Shown here in pieces: positions 16,015 through 23,930 of a DNA stretch of 64,000 nt. Positions within the stretch are counted from its first letter, which is position 1. Each line of letters begins with the position of its first letter. The notes below the pieces were generated by a model. It was given only the letters and a program-made list of their open reading frames with translations, was not told where the DNA came from and did no database searches. The stretch covers positions 1-64,000 of the forward strand of contig NZ_JACJGB010000005.1 of NCBI RefSeq assembly GCF_014164775.1, read 5' to 3'. The stretch is from Tessaracoccus sp. MC1679. Lineage in GTDB: Bacteria > Actinomycetota > Actinomycetes > Propionibacteriales > Propionibacteriaceae. The position numbers were made by a program, and so were the translations under genes.

Positions 16015-16653
16015 ATGAGTTCATTCGAGGGGGTCCCATTCGAGGCGGTGGACTTCTACGAGGAGTTGGAGCTCAACAACTCCCGCGAGTGGTGGGCCGT
16101 TCACCGTCAGCTGTACGACACCGTCGTGAGGGCTCCGATGGAAGGGCTCGCCGCCGCCCTGGAGGACGAGTTCGGCCCTGCGAAGCTGTTCCGCCCCAAT
16201 CGCGACGTCCGCTTCTCGCAGGACAAGTCCCCGTACAAGACCCACCAGGGCATCGTCGTCGCGACGGCCTCCCGGATGGGCTGGTACGTGCAGATCAGCT
16301 CGGCGGGCCTGATGACCGCGGCCGGGTGGTATGCGGGCACGGCCGGCCAGGTCGCTCGCTACCGCGGCGCCGTCGACGACGAGGACTCGGGGGAGGAGCT
16401 GCAGCGGATTGTCGACGGGCTTCGGGAGGATGGTTACGTCATCGACGGCGACCGTCTGAAGACACGGCCGCGCGGTGTCGCAGAAGACCACCCGTTGGTC
16501 GAACTGCTGCGCCACCGGACGCTGACGGCTGAACGCCAACACGGAGCCCCGGGGTGGTTGCCCACGCCGGAGATGTTGGATCGCGTCGCCGTGGACTGGC
16601 GGGCCTACCGCCCGCTGATGGCCTGGCTCGGCGAGCACGTCGGCGAGGGCTGA
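16015..16653 (+). CDS. DUF2461-family protein
   Basis: 212 residues matching the DUF2461 (TIGR02453) family: FYEELELNNSREWWAVHRQL at the start, then LFRPNRDVRFSQDKSPYKTH, a conserved motif of the family, WYVQISSAGLMTAAGWYAG, and a C-terminal region with a repeated aromatic pattern. The function of this family is not established. The ATG at 16015 is preceded at seven bases by TACCGT, a -10-like box, so translation is probably leaderless; the longer open frame upstream lacks family similarity. Confidence 0.85.
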   Translation: MSSFEGVPFEAVDFYEELELNNSREWWAVHRQLYDTVVRAPMEGLAAALEDEFGPAKLFRPNRDVRFSQDKSPYKTHQGIVVATASRMGWYVQISSAGLMTAAGWYAGTAGQVARYRGAVDDEDSGEELQRIVDGLREDGYVIDGDRLKTRPRGVAEDHPLVELLRHRTLTAERQHGAPGWLPTPEMLDRVAVDWRAYRPLMAWLGEHVGEG

Positions 16654-16728
16654 ATCGCCCGACGGCCTTCCGGCAAGCTCGATCAGCTGGGGAACGACGC
16701 TGAACCAGCGACTGCTAATGTTCGCCGC

Positions 16729-17919
16729 ATGCGTGGGGCGTCCCCGACTGCCCTTCGTACCCGAGTTGGTGACGTCGGCATCGCCCGCCGGGGCAAGCGC
16801 ACGACGACGAATCGAGGCATCGTGAGTGACACCCCGCAGCGGGCCCAGATGGCCAGCCTCCTCCGGGTCGGGAGGGCGAGCTGGGCGGCTGTCGGCGCCA
16901 TCGTGCTGCTGGTGATCCTGTCGGCGGCGCTCGGAGCCATCAACGGAATCGTCGTGCCGCTCATCGTCGCCTTCATCATCGGGGTGGTCCTGGAGCCGCT
17001 CGTGTCGCGGCTGGAGCGCCGAGGCCTCAGCCGGCTTCTCGCCGCTGTCGTCGGCCTGTTCGTGGCCATCGCGCTGGCCGCGGCGACGGTCACGGTCGTC
17101 GTGCGCGGCTTCCTCACTGAGTTGCCCCAGATCTACCAGCAGCTGTGGGCTGGCTGGAACTCGTTCGTGGCCTGGGGGCGGACCCTCGACCTGGACCCGC
17201 TGATGCTCGAACGGATCAGGGCCAACCTCGAGGAGTACGCACCGCGCTTGGCCCAGGGCGTCGTCGGCCTGGCGTCCGGCACCTTCTCCGGGGCGCTGGC
17301 GTTCGGCATGGGCACCTTCTTCGCCCTCTTCTTCCTCTTCTTCGTGCTGCGGGACGGCCGCGACTTTCCGGGCTGGCTCTCGCGGGTCGCGTCGTGGGAC
17401 GCCGGACTCACCGCCGACGTGGCCACCGTGGTGCAGCAGTCGCTTCGCGGCTACTTCAAGGGCATCTCCATCACCACGCTGCTGACGGCACCCATCTTCA
17501 TCGTGCCGCTGCTGCTGCTGAACGTGCCGTTGGCCGGCTCGATCTTCATCCTGTACTTCGTCCTCTCTTTCATCCCATTCCTCGGCGCCTGGATCACGGG
17601 CGCCTTCGCGGTGCTGATCGCCTTCGGATCCGGGGGAGCCTCCACCGCTGCCATCATCGCCATCACGTTCGTGATCTCCAACGGCACCATTCAGAGCGCG
17701 GTCAGTTCGTGGGCGCTCGGCTCGGCCCTGCGCATACATCCGCTGGTGGTCCTGCTGTCCACCCTGATCGGCGGCACTGTCGCGGGCCTCCTCGGCATGG
17801 TCCTCGCGCCGCCGCTCGTCGCGGCGGCCACCAAGTCCGTCGCCGTCGTCCGGGAGCGTAAGGCGATGGCAGGCACCGGGCTCCCCTCTCCAGATCATGA
17901 GGCGGCGCCGGCAATCTGA
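16729..17919 (+). CDS. AI-2E-family transporter (membrane permease)
   Basis: 396 residues with the AI-2E/PerM topology. Two helices lie near the N-terminus (AAVGAIVLLVILSAALGAI, VVPLIVAFIIGVVLEPLV) and one more follows. A long amphipathic loop (residues about 140-180) comes next, then five C-terminal helices including FALFFLFFVLRDG and LVVLLSTLIGGTVAGLLGM. The SFIPFLGAWITG motif is characteristic. Family members have been linked to autoinducer-2 export and, in related clades, to sodium/proton exchange, so the substrate is open. ATG 16729 lies seven bases after TAATGT, a leaderless-type arrangement; GTG 16822, behind GAGG, is a reasonable alternative start. Confidence 0.85.
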   Translation: MRGASPTALRTRVGDVGIARRGKRTTTNRGIVSDTPQRAQMASLLRVGRASWAAVGAIVLLVILSAALGAINGIVVPLIVAFIIGVVLEPLVSRLERRGLSRLLAAVVGLFVAIALAAATVTVVVRGFLTELPQIYQQLWAGWNSFVAWGRTLDLDPLMLERIRANLEEYAPRLAQGVVGLASGTFSGALAFGMGTFFALFFLFFVLRDGRDFPGWLSRVASWDAGLTADVATVVQQSLRGYFKGISITTLLTAPIFIVPLLLLNVPLAGSIFILYFVLSFIPFLGAWITGAFAVLIAFGSGGASTAAIIAITFVISNGTIQSAVSSWALGSALRIHPLVVLLSTLIGGTVAGLLGMVLAPPLVAAATKSVAVVRERKAMAGTGLPSPDHEAAPAI

Positions 17920-18209
17920 TGAGCCGGATGGCGACGCTGTGACTGTCAAGCGACGCGGCCGGAGTCTGGGGAATTCTCAGGAGATTCTTCGTTTCAGGGT
18001 CTTGTGCTGGCTGCCAGACAGGCGTTCAATGGTCTGTACGCGAAAGGCCATCGACAAGCACAACCCTCGGGAGAAGCTGAAGATGGAATGAGCGGTCGAG
18101 TGGTTTCCAGATGGATTGCCGACGATCTACATCGCCGACGCCCGCCGAGACGGACGGGCAGGTCTCAGAGCCACTCGAGTCCGGGAGCCGTCCTCCCCCG
18201 AACAATGTG

Positions 18210-18251
18210 CGAAGGCCGAGCATTGAAAAGTGCTCGGCCTTCGTTCTGTTC
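18210..18251. terminator. Strong hairpin, rho-independent terminator-like
   Basis: CGAAGGCCGAGCA (18210-18222), loop TTGAAAAG, then TGCTCGGCCTTCG (18231-18243) form a perfect 13-bp stem followed by TTCTGTTCT. It lies about 290 bases after the AI-2E stop, so it may end a longer transcript or an unrecognised RNA. The U-tract is modest. Confidence 0.7.
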
Positions 18252-18314
18252 TCGGAGGGAGGCGCTGGAGTCGCCGGGGATGGTGGGCAAACGCTGGGTG
18301 AGGCCTCTCCTCAG

Positions 18315-18386
18315 CTGCAGGATTCTACGTGGAGCGCGGTTTCTGCATATATGCACAGAAGCCGCGCTCTGGATAGCAAGTTGCAG
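18315..18386. repeat. 72-bp palindromic repeat, copy 2
   Basis: Same 32-8-32 layout as at 6479-6550. It begins CTGCAG, has the loop ATATATGC at 18347-18354 (copy 1: ATATGTGC) and ends TTGCAG. Arm sequences differ from copy 1, but the two arms still pair over most of their length, including GAGCGCGG with CCGCGCTC. Conserved points are the outer CTGCA/TTGCAG, a CTA in the left arm, and TCTGC next to the loop. Confidence 0.7.
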
Positions 18387-18440
18387 GCCGGGCCCGAGAT
18401 GCAGCACGCCGTCGGCCTGACCAGCTCGTGAGCTGCAAGC

Positions 18441-18971
18441 TCAAGCGGGGACGTAGCTCAGCCGGAGGACGTCACCGTCGATGCGGTCGGCGCTCACCAG
18501 GTGCAACGGCGGCCGAGGCCCGGCGAAGTACGGATCCCCATGGCCGAGCACGACGGGGTGGAGATAGATGCGGTATTCGTCGATCAGCCCCAGGTCGGTC
18601 AGGCTTCCGGCCAGCCGTGGGCCGGCCACTGCGATCTCGCCGTCGTAGTCCGCCTTCAAGCGCCGGACCGCGACCTCCAGATCCCCCTCGACCAAACGTG
18701 CGTTGGGGCCGGCCGAGGTGAGGGTGCGGGAGACGACCCACTTCGGCTGGCTTCGCCACGCCGTCGCGAAGGCACGCTCGTCGTCGCCCCAGGAAGGATC
18801 ATCGTCGTCCCAATAGCTCATGATCTCGTAGATGCGTCGGCCGTAGAGCGAAGCCGCCTCGGCCTTGGCCTCCTCGATGAAGTGCCGGAAGAGCACGGGG
18901 CCGGGGGCGAACCTGTCGTGGTCCACATAGCCGTCAAGCGACTGGTTCATCCCGAAGACAAGCTTGCCCAT
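18441..18971 (-). CDS. Dihydrofolate-reductase-family protein (RibD C-terminal-like)
   Basis: 176 residues resembling the DHFR/RibD C-terminal fold: GKLVFGMNQSLDGYVDHDRF (the typical start of these proteins), LYGRRIYEIMSYW, KWVVSRTLTSAGPNARLVEG, IAVAGPRLAGSLTDLGLIDE (nucleotide-binding loop) and EYRIYLHPVVLGHGDPYF. Such proteins are NADPH-dependent reductases whose substrates are mostly unknown; classical DHFR activity should not be assumed. The start at 18971 follows AAGGAT and matches the family N-terminus; the open frame continues 14 codons further upstream. The gene is monocistronic, and its downstream side faces the 72-bp repeat. Confidence 0.82.
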   Translation of the reverse strand: MGKLVFGMNQSLDGYVDHDRFAPGPVLFRHFIEEAKAEAASLYGRRIYEIMSYWDDDDPSWGDDERAFATAWRSQPKWVVSRTLTSAGPNARLVEGDLEVAVRRLKADYDGEIAVAGPRLAGSLTDLGLIDEYRIYLHPVVLGHGDPYFAGPRPPLHLVSADRIDGDVLRLSYVPA

Positions 18972-19107
18972 GCTCTGATCCTTCCCTAGTGCCCCTCTGG
19001 CGCCCACATCCACAACTATGGCTGGCTATCCGAGCTCCGACCAGAGCCACCTTGATCCACCTGCCGAGCGCGATGCTGCCGAGGCTCGCCTATGGCAGCA
19101 TCAACGC

Positions 19108-19443
19108 ATGGTCACCCTGAGGTCCGTCGTGCTGTTCGTCCTCGCCGCCGTCGCCGAGATCGGCGGCGCGTGGCTGATCTGGCAGGGGGTCCGGGAGCAC
19201 AAGGGCTGGGTCTGGATGGGGGCAGGGGTGGTCGCGCTCGGCCTGTACGGGTTCGTCGCGACCCTCCAGCCTGACGCGAACTTCGGCCGCATCCTCGCCG
19301 CATACGGCGGGGTGTTCGTCGCCGGTTCTCTGGCCTGGGGGATGGTGATCGACGGATTCCGGCCGGACCGATACGACGTGGTGGGCGCGCTCGTGTGCCT
19401 CGTCGGGGTGGCGGTCATCATGTATGCGCCCAGAGCCGCCTGA
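19108..19443 (+). CDS. YnfA-family small membrane protein
   Basis: 111 residues, the usual length for UPF0060/YnfA proteins (about 108). Four membrane helices are visible: [59 protein letters not shown] and [19 protein letters not shown]. The [10 protein letters not shown] and YGG-FV motifs are diagnostic. The family is related to small multidrug resistance proteins, but transport has not been shown for most members. ATG 19108 is chosen because the family begins there; 30 extra upstream codons do not fit. Single gene, convergent with the ABC permease. Confidence 0.9.
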   Translation: MVTLRSVVLFVLAAVAEIGGAWLIWQGVREHKGWVWMGAGVVALGLYGFVATLQPDANFGRILAAYGGVFVAGSLAWGMVIDGFRPDRYDVVGALVCLVGVAVIMYAPRAA

Positions 19444-19475
19444 ATCGCGTCGCGACGCCAACCGGCGGGTTGCAG

Positions 19476-20339
19476 TCACCCACGACGGGTGACGGCCTCG
19501 CGGCGCGACGCCATGAGGGCGACCGTTCCGAGGGCGACGGCGGATCCCGCCACCCACACCACGTGCACCCACAGCGGGCGGGTCTCGGCGCCGGTCCAGA
19601 ACGCGACGTCCGAGGCGGGCATCACCAGGTGGTGGGCCAGCTGGCCGAAGTGGAAGGTGGGTAGGAAGGCCGCGATGTCGCGGAGGACCTGAGGCAGCTG
19701 GTTCATGGGCACGAAGAACCCGGACGCGAAGGCCAACGGCAGGAACACGAGGTTGGCGATCATGGCCGCGGCGCGTGGCCGCGCGACGAAGGCGATCGCG
19801 AAGCCGAGAGTGCTGAACGCCAGCACGCCGGCCAACATGAGCAGCCACACCTGCACCCAGGTGCCGAATGGGAGGTCGGCCCCGCCCAGGAGGAACGCGA
19901 GCGAGGCGATGGCCGCAACGATGACGGTGCCGAGCACCAGCGCATTGGCGAGCTTGCCCACGAGATACACCCAGGTGGGCAACGGCGTGGCGGACAGGGT
20001 CCGCGTCCAGCCCCGGCCGCGTTCCTTGGCGACGTCCTCGCCGAAGGTGAAGATGGCCAGCGACACCACGCCGTAGGCGCACATCGACACTGCCATCACG
20101 AGGCCGACGACGGTGCCGCCCGGCAGGACGCCGTCGGCGTTGGGTAGCCCGAACATCGCGTACAGGATGACGGGGATCGCGATGGCCCCGGCGGCGAACT
20201 CAGGCGTTCGCAGGCTGGCGCGCAGCTCGGTGGCCGCCGCCAGGAGGGCGAGACCGGCGAGGCTGCCGTTGGGTCGCGCGGCGCGACGGGTGGGCGCAGT
20301 CGGGGCGCCCTGGCGTGAGGGTGAATGGTTGGTGGTCAT
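19476..20339 (-). CDS. ABC-2-type exporter permease
   Basis: 287 residues with six predicted membrane helices in the pattern of ABC-2 permeases: a basic cytoplasmic N-terminus, GAIAIPVILYAMFGL, GTVVGLVMAVSMCAYGVVSL, a cytoplasmic RGRGWTRTLSATPLP loop typical of DrrB/NodJ-like permeases, ALVLGTVIVAAIASLAFLLG, VWLLMLAGVLAFSTLGFAIA, ANLVFLPLAFASGFFVPMNQ, and a C-terminal helix. It overlaps the ATPase gene upstream by 4 bp. Together they should form an exporter for an unknown substrate, under the divergent two-component system at 21,188-22,953. Confidence 0.88.
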   Translation of the reverse strand: MTTNHSPSRQGAPTAPTRRAARPNGSLAGLALLAAATELRASLRTPEFAAGAIAIPVILYAMFGLPNADGVLPGGTVVGLVMAVSMCAYGVVSLAIFTFGEDVAKERGRGWTRTLSATPLPTWVYLVGKLANALVLGTVIVAAIASLAFLLGGADLPFGTWVQVWLLMLAGVLAFSTLGFAIAFVARPRAAAMIANLVFLPLAFASGFFVPMNQLPQVLRDIAAFLPTFHFGQLAHHLVMPASDVAFWTGAETRPLWVHVVWVAGSAVALGTVALMASRREAVTRRG

Positions 20340-21058
20340 CGGTCGTCTCCGTCGTCGAGGGCGGAGGATCGCTCCGCGGTGAGGGCGAGGAAGACCTCTT
20401 CGAGGTCCTCGTTGCCGTGGTTGGTGAGTGTGTCGGCGGTGGTGTCCGCGACGAGCCGGCCCTGGGAAACCACCAGCACGCGATCCGCCACCGCGGCCGC
20501 CTCCGCGAGGTCGTGGGTGGCGAACACGATGGTGGCGCCGTCCAGCGCCCGGGCCTGCTCCCAGAACGTGCGCTTCGCCGCCACGTCCATGGCCGCGGTG
20601 GGCTCGTCGAGCAGGAGGAGCTCGGGCGCCCCCACCAGGGCCAGAGCCAGGAGCAGGCGTTGGCGCTCGCCTCCCGAGAGGGTGGTGACGGTGCGGCGGG
20701 CGCGCTTGGTCAGGCCGGTGCGGCCGAGCACGTCGTCGACGTCGAGCATCTGCGGGTAACTCCGCCCGATCAGCCGGACGAGCTCGCGCACCGTCACCTG
20801 CTCGGGGAGCCCGGCCGATTGCAGCATCGCCCCGATCCGGCCGCGCACCCGGGGCCCGGGCTCCTCGCCCAGGACCCGCACCGAGCCGGCGGACGGGCGG
20901 ATCAGCCCGAGCAGAAGCTCAAACGTGGTGGTCTTGCCCGCCCCGTTGGGGCCGAGCACCGCCACGATCTCGCCCTGCTCCACGGCGAGATCCATCCCGT
21001 CGAGGGCGGTCACCTCTCCGTACTCCTTCCGCACCGCCTCCATCTCGAGGACTGTCAT
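20336..21058 (-). CDS. ABC exporter ATP-binding protein
   Basis: 240 residues with Walker A GPNGAGKTT, Q-loop AMLQSAGLPEQVT, signature LSGGERQR, Walker B LLLLDEP and switch His in FATHD. The sequence is of the DrrA/CcmA type that pairs with ABC-2 permeases in drug, lipid or peptide export. AAAGGAG precedes the ATG. It starts 129 bp from the divergent histidine kinase, a layout seen in antibiotic- and envelope-stress modules of Gram-positive bacteria. The divergent gap holds the inverted repeat GTGCC-GGAT-GGCAC (21113-21126), a possible regulator site. Confidence 0.92.
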   Translation of the reverse strand: MTVLEMEAVRKEYGEVTALDGMDLAVEQGEIVAVLGPNGAGKTTTFELLLGLIRPSAGSVRVLGEEPGPRVRGRIGAMLQSAGLPEQVTVRELVRLIGRSYPQMLDVDDVLGRTGLTKRARRTVTTLSGGERQRLLLALALVGAPELLLLDEPTAAMDVAAKRTFWEQARALDGATIVFATHDLAEAAAVADRVLVVSQGRLVADTTADTLTNHGNEDLEEVFLALTAERSSALDDGDDR

Positions 21059-21112
21059 GATGCGCTCCTTTCGTCATCCACCACGCTAGGGACGGGGTGG
21101 GGGAGGGCGGAT

Positions 21113-21126
21113 GTGCCGGATGGCAC
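21113..21126. promoter_or_regulatory. Inverted repeat between ABC exporter and two-component system 2
   Basis: GTGCC-GGAT-GGCAC lies in the middle of the 129-bp divergent gap. Short inverted repeats are usual NarL-type response-regulator sites. It shares a GTGC...GCAC core with the repeat at 28251-28268 beside system 3. Confidence 0.35.
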
Positions 21127-21187
21127 CAGATGCACCCATGACCAATGGCAGGTCCCCCGGCGCGCCCGGCTCTCGTAGCATCGGGAT

Positions 21188-22309
21188 GTGGCGAACAAGG
21201 CGGAGGAGGTCCTCAGCGCAGGCGCCGGCCTCGTGGCGGTGCTGGTGGTGGGCGTGGCCGTGCTCGCCGCGCGCGCGGAGATCAGCGTCGACCCGGTGAT
21301 CATCGCCGCCTGGTGGGCGGCCTACCTCATCTACCTCGGCGTGTTCCTGGTGGGTGCCGAACTGATCCGCCGCCGGCCGCCGTGGCCGGCCGGCGTGACG
21401 GTCGCGGTGCTGTTCCTCACGGCTTCCTCCATGTGGCTCCTCGCGCCGCACCTCGGCTGGACCGCGCTGTTGTCAGTGGTGACGACGGCGGTCGCGGCGT
21501 TCGACCTGCAGTCAAGGGCCGTCGTGGCACTGGTCGCCGCGCAGACCCTCGTCATCCCCGTCGGTGGGGTGCTTGCTGGGTGGGAACCGAGCGATGTGGT
21601 GTTCCAGACGCTCGCGTATCTGGCGTTCCAGGTGTTCGCCGCGCTCGTGGTCACCACCGCCCGGCGGGAGGCCACTGCGCGAGCCCAGCTCGCCGCCGCG
21701 CACGCAGACCTCCACGCCGCTACCGCCTTGCTCGCCACCTCGAGCCGGGAGGCGGAACGGCTCCGCATCGCGCGTGACCTCCACGACGTGCTCGGCCACC
21801 AGCTCACCGCCCTCGCCCTGGAGCTCGAGGTGGCCACCCACCAGGTGAGCGGGGCCGGGCGGGAACACGTCCTCCGCGCCCGGACCATCGCGAAGGACCT
21901 CCTCGGGGACGTGCGGACAACCGTCGGCGAGCTGCGCGACACCCGGACCGGGCTCGAGCCCACCCTGCGCGACGTGATGGAGCGGCTCGGCCTCTCCGTC
22001 GACCTGCGCGTGGAGGAGCGGTCGCCCCTCGACGACGCGCGCAGGCTCGCTGTCGTCCGGGCGGTCCAGGAGATCGCCACCAATACGGTGAGGCACTCGG
22101 GCGGCACGAAACTCGAGGTGGAGGTGGTGTCCGACGACGACGGGCTGAGGCTGCGTGCCCATGACGATGGAGCCGGGGTGCGCCGCATCGAGCGCGGCCA
22201 CGGGTTGACCGGGATGGCGGAGAGGTTCGAGGCACTCGGCGGGGAGCTCGAACTGGAGTCCACGCCGGGGCATGGCTTCACGGTGACCGCCCGGGTGCCG
22301 GCTCCATGA
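21188..22309 (+). CDS. Sensor histidine kinase, HisKA_3 type (system 2)
   Basis: 373 residues. About five membrane helices fill residues 8-150 (GLVAVLVVGVAVLAARAE, IIAAWWAAYLIYLGVFLV, VTVAVLFLTASSMWLL and others). The HisKA_3 helix has the phosphoacceptor in RLRIARDLHDVLGHQLTALA. The HATPase domain has TNTVRHSGG and AHDDGAGVRR plus GHGLTGMAERFE. GTG 21188 is preceded at exactly six bases by TAGCAT (21176-21181), so leaderless translation is likely. It overlaps its response regulator by 4 bp. Position opposite an ABC exporter suggests that it senses the export substrate or membrane damage. Confidence 0.9.
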   Translation: MANKAEEVLSAGAGLVAVLVVGVAVLAARAEISVDPVIIAAWWAAYLIYLGVFLVGAELIRRRPPWPAGVTVAVLFLTASSMWLLAPHLGWTALLSVVTTAVAAFDLQSRAVVALVAAQTLVIPVGGVLAGWEPSDVVFQTLAYLAFQVFAALVVTTARREATARAQLAAAHADLHAATALLATSSREAERLRIARDLHDVLGHQLTALALELEVATHQVSGAGREHVLRARTIAKDLLGDVRTTVGELRDTRTGLEPTLRDVMERLGLSVDLRVEERSPLDDARRLAVVRAVQEIATNTVRHSGGTKLEVEVVSDDDGLRLRAHDDGAGVRRIERGHGLTGMAERFEALGGELELESTPGHGFTVTARVPAP

Positions 22310-22953
22310 TTCGGGTGGGCCTCGTCGACGACCAGACGCTGGTTCGGCAGGGGATCCGCAGCCTGCTGGGGCTGAGTGACGAGATCGAGGTGGTGGGCGA
22401 GGGGGAGGACGGCGACGCGGCCCTCGCGCTCCTGGCCGACACCGATGTCGATGTGCTCCTCCTCGACCTTCGCATGCCTCGCCGCGACGGCATCGCCACC
22501 CTGGAGGCGCTGGCGGAGCGCGGCTCGACCGTGCCGGTGCTGGTGCTCACCACGTTCGATGACGACGAGCTCGTCCTGCGGGCACTTCGCGCTGGGGCCC
22601 GCGGCTACCTGCTCAAGGACGTCACCCTCGACCAGCTCGTAGGAGCGATCCGCACTCTGGCGGCCGGCGGGACGCTGCTACAGCCCGGCCTGACGGATCG
22701 ATTGTTCCGCGCGGCCGCGGCGCACCCCGCCGGTGTCGAGGCCTACGAACGCCCCGAGCCGCTGACGGCGCGCGAGACCGACGTGCTGCGTCTAGCGGCG
22801 GCGGGCTACTCGAACGCGGAGATCGCGGCCGCCCTGCACCTGGCCTCGGGGACCGTGAAGAACCACCTGTCCAGCGTGTTCCTCAAGCTCGGGGTACGGG
22901 ACCGGACCAGGGCGGTGCTGCGGGCGCTGGAGTTGGGCCTCCTCGAGGGCTGA
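22306..22953 (+). CDS. NarL/LuxR-family response regulator (system 2)
   Basis: 215 residues: receiver domain (IRVGLVDDQTLVRQGIRSLL, acceptor Asp in VLLLDLRMPRRDG, Thr in LVLTTFDDD, Lys in GYLLKDVTLDQ) and LuxR helix-turn-helix (LTARETDVLRLAAAGYSNAE through SGTVKNHLSSVFLKLGV). The ATG overlaps the kinase stop by 4 bp. Its most likely target is the divergent ABC exporter operon. After its stop, the same reading frame continues open for 45 codons (see the next entry). Confidence 0.92.
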   Translation: MIRVGLVDDQTLVRQGIRSLLGLSDEIEVVGEGEDGDAALALLADTDVDVLLLDLRMPRRDGIATLEALAERGSTVPVLVLTTFDDDELVLRALRAGARGYLLKDVTLDQLVGAIRTLAAGGTLLQPGLTDRLFRAAAAHPAGVEAYERPEPLTARETDVLRLAAAGYSNAEIAAALHLASGTVKNHLSSVFLKLGVRDRTRAVLRALELGLLEG

Positions 22954-23091
22954 GGATCGGAGTCGCGGATTGCCTGCGGGGCGCAGGGCCCCTACTACCA
23001 GGACGCTGCTCGCATCGAACTGCGAGGCGTGTTCGACTACATGGCCGACTACGACATCCACCCGGCCCGGCAACTCGTTCTCCCGGCCTGA
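22954..23091 (+). other. Unassigned in-frame open stretch after the response regulator
   Basis: Immediately after the stop of the response regulator the same frame stays open to a TGA at 23089. Its latter part (RIELRGVFDYMADYDIHPAR) looks protein-like with normal codon use. It has no start with a ribosome binding site and no recognised family. It may be a gene remnant or chance openness in GC-rich DNA. Confidence 0.25.
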
Positions 23092-23129
23092 GGTCGGGCG
23101 CAACCGGTGAACTGCGGCACAATCGTTGC

Positions 23130-23930
23130 GTGACAGATGAGCGGACGCTGCAGGCCAGGCGGCCTGAGGCGCACGTGAACGTCTCCCGGATCGGCTTCAC
23201 CTCGCTGAAGGGGGCCCGCCACGTGCCGCGGCCATTCGTGGACCTGACGTTGGCCGGGCCGGTGGGAGACCGGGTGTTCTGCCTCGTGGACCCTGTGCGC
23301 GGCAGGGTGATCCGCACCGTCGAGAACCCCACCCTCATGCAGACCACCGCCACCTGGGCCGACGGTCTGTTGACCGCCACGCTGCCCGGGGCGGTGGTGG
23401 AGGGAGCGCCGGGGTTCACAGGCGAGACCCGCGCTGTCGACTACTGGGGGCGTCGGGTGACGCTCGAGATCGTCGACGGGCCTTGGGCCGAGGCTTACTC
23501 CTCGTTCCTGGGCCGCGACGTGGTGCTGGCGCGTGCAGGAGGGGGCGACGTGGTCTACGGAGCCAGCGTCAGCCTGATCACCAGCGGTTCGGTGGTCGAA
23601 CTCTCCCGGAGGGCCGGGATGCCGGTCCTCGACGCGCAGCTGCGGGCCACGTTCACCGTGCACACGGACGCGCCGCACCTCGAAGACGGCTGGATCGGGC
23701 GTCGGATTGCCCTGGGAGAGGCCGAGGTCGAGGTGCGCCGCGCGATCGCTCGCTGCCGGGTGATCGACCTGGATCCCGACACGGGCAGGGGTCGCACCGA
23801 GGGGTTGAAGGCCCTGGCGGACTATCGCCGCCAGGGCAACGAGCTCGTGTTCGGGGTGGACGGCGTCGTGACGAAGGCAGGTCGCGTCCACGTGGGCGAT
23901 ACCGTCAGGCCGGTCAGAGGTCCTCAATGA
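23130..23930 (+). CDS. MOSC-domain protein
   Basis: 266 residues. The N-terminal part (VNVSRIGFTSLKGARHVP, FVDLTLAGPVGDRVFCLVD) resembles the beta-barrel MOSC N-terminal domain. The C-terminal part is the MOSC domain with DGWIGRRIALGEAEVEVRRA and the hallmark conserved cysteine in AIARCRVIDLDPDTGRG. MOSC proteins carry sulfur or act with molybdenum cofactor on substrates such as N-hydroxylated compounds; no molybdenum gene lies nearby. GTG 23130 has CACAAT six bases upstream. The 3' end overlaps the convergent DsbA-family gene by 7 bp. Confidence 0.85.
   Translation: MTDERTLQARRPEAHVNVSRIGFTSLKGARHVPRPFVDLTLAGPVGDRVFCLVDPVRGRVIRTVENPTLMQTTATWADGLLTATLPGAVVEGAPGFTGETRAVDYWGRRVTLEIVDGPWAEAYSSFLGRDVVLARAGGGDVVYGASVSLITSGSVVELSRRAGMPVLDAQLRATFTVHTDAPHLEDGWIGRRIALGEAEVEVRRAIARCRVIDLDPDTGRGRTEGLKALADYRRQGNELVFGVDGVVTKAGRVHVGDTVRPVRGPQ

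Larger units (their letters stand above)
17920..18440. other. 520-bp gap with terminator hairpin and 72-bp palindrome
   Basis: No frame with good coding character. The first 290 bases show nothing I can assign. A strong hairpin lies at 18210-18243 and the second 72-bp palindromic repeat at 18315-18386. The gap is between the AI-2E gene and the end of the convergent dihydrofolate-reductase-like gene. Confidence 0.55.

Noticed and set aside
16021-17949. Minus-strand open frame of 642 codons
   Set aside because: Antisense to the DUF2461 and AI-2E genes, both of which have clear family motifs; the product is low-complexity Asp/Glu/Arg/Gly.
17920-18210. Possible tRNA, tmRNA or SRP RNA
   Set aside because: I found no cloverleaf, T-loop sequence or known RNA core; only the downstream hairpin is convincing.
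18004-18420. Open frame of 138 codons in the gap before the DHFR-like gene
   Set aside because: It runs straight through the terminator hairpin and the 72-bp palindrome, with poor codon bias.
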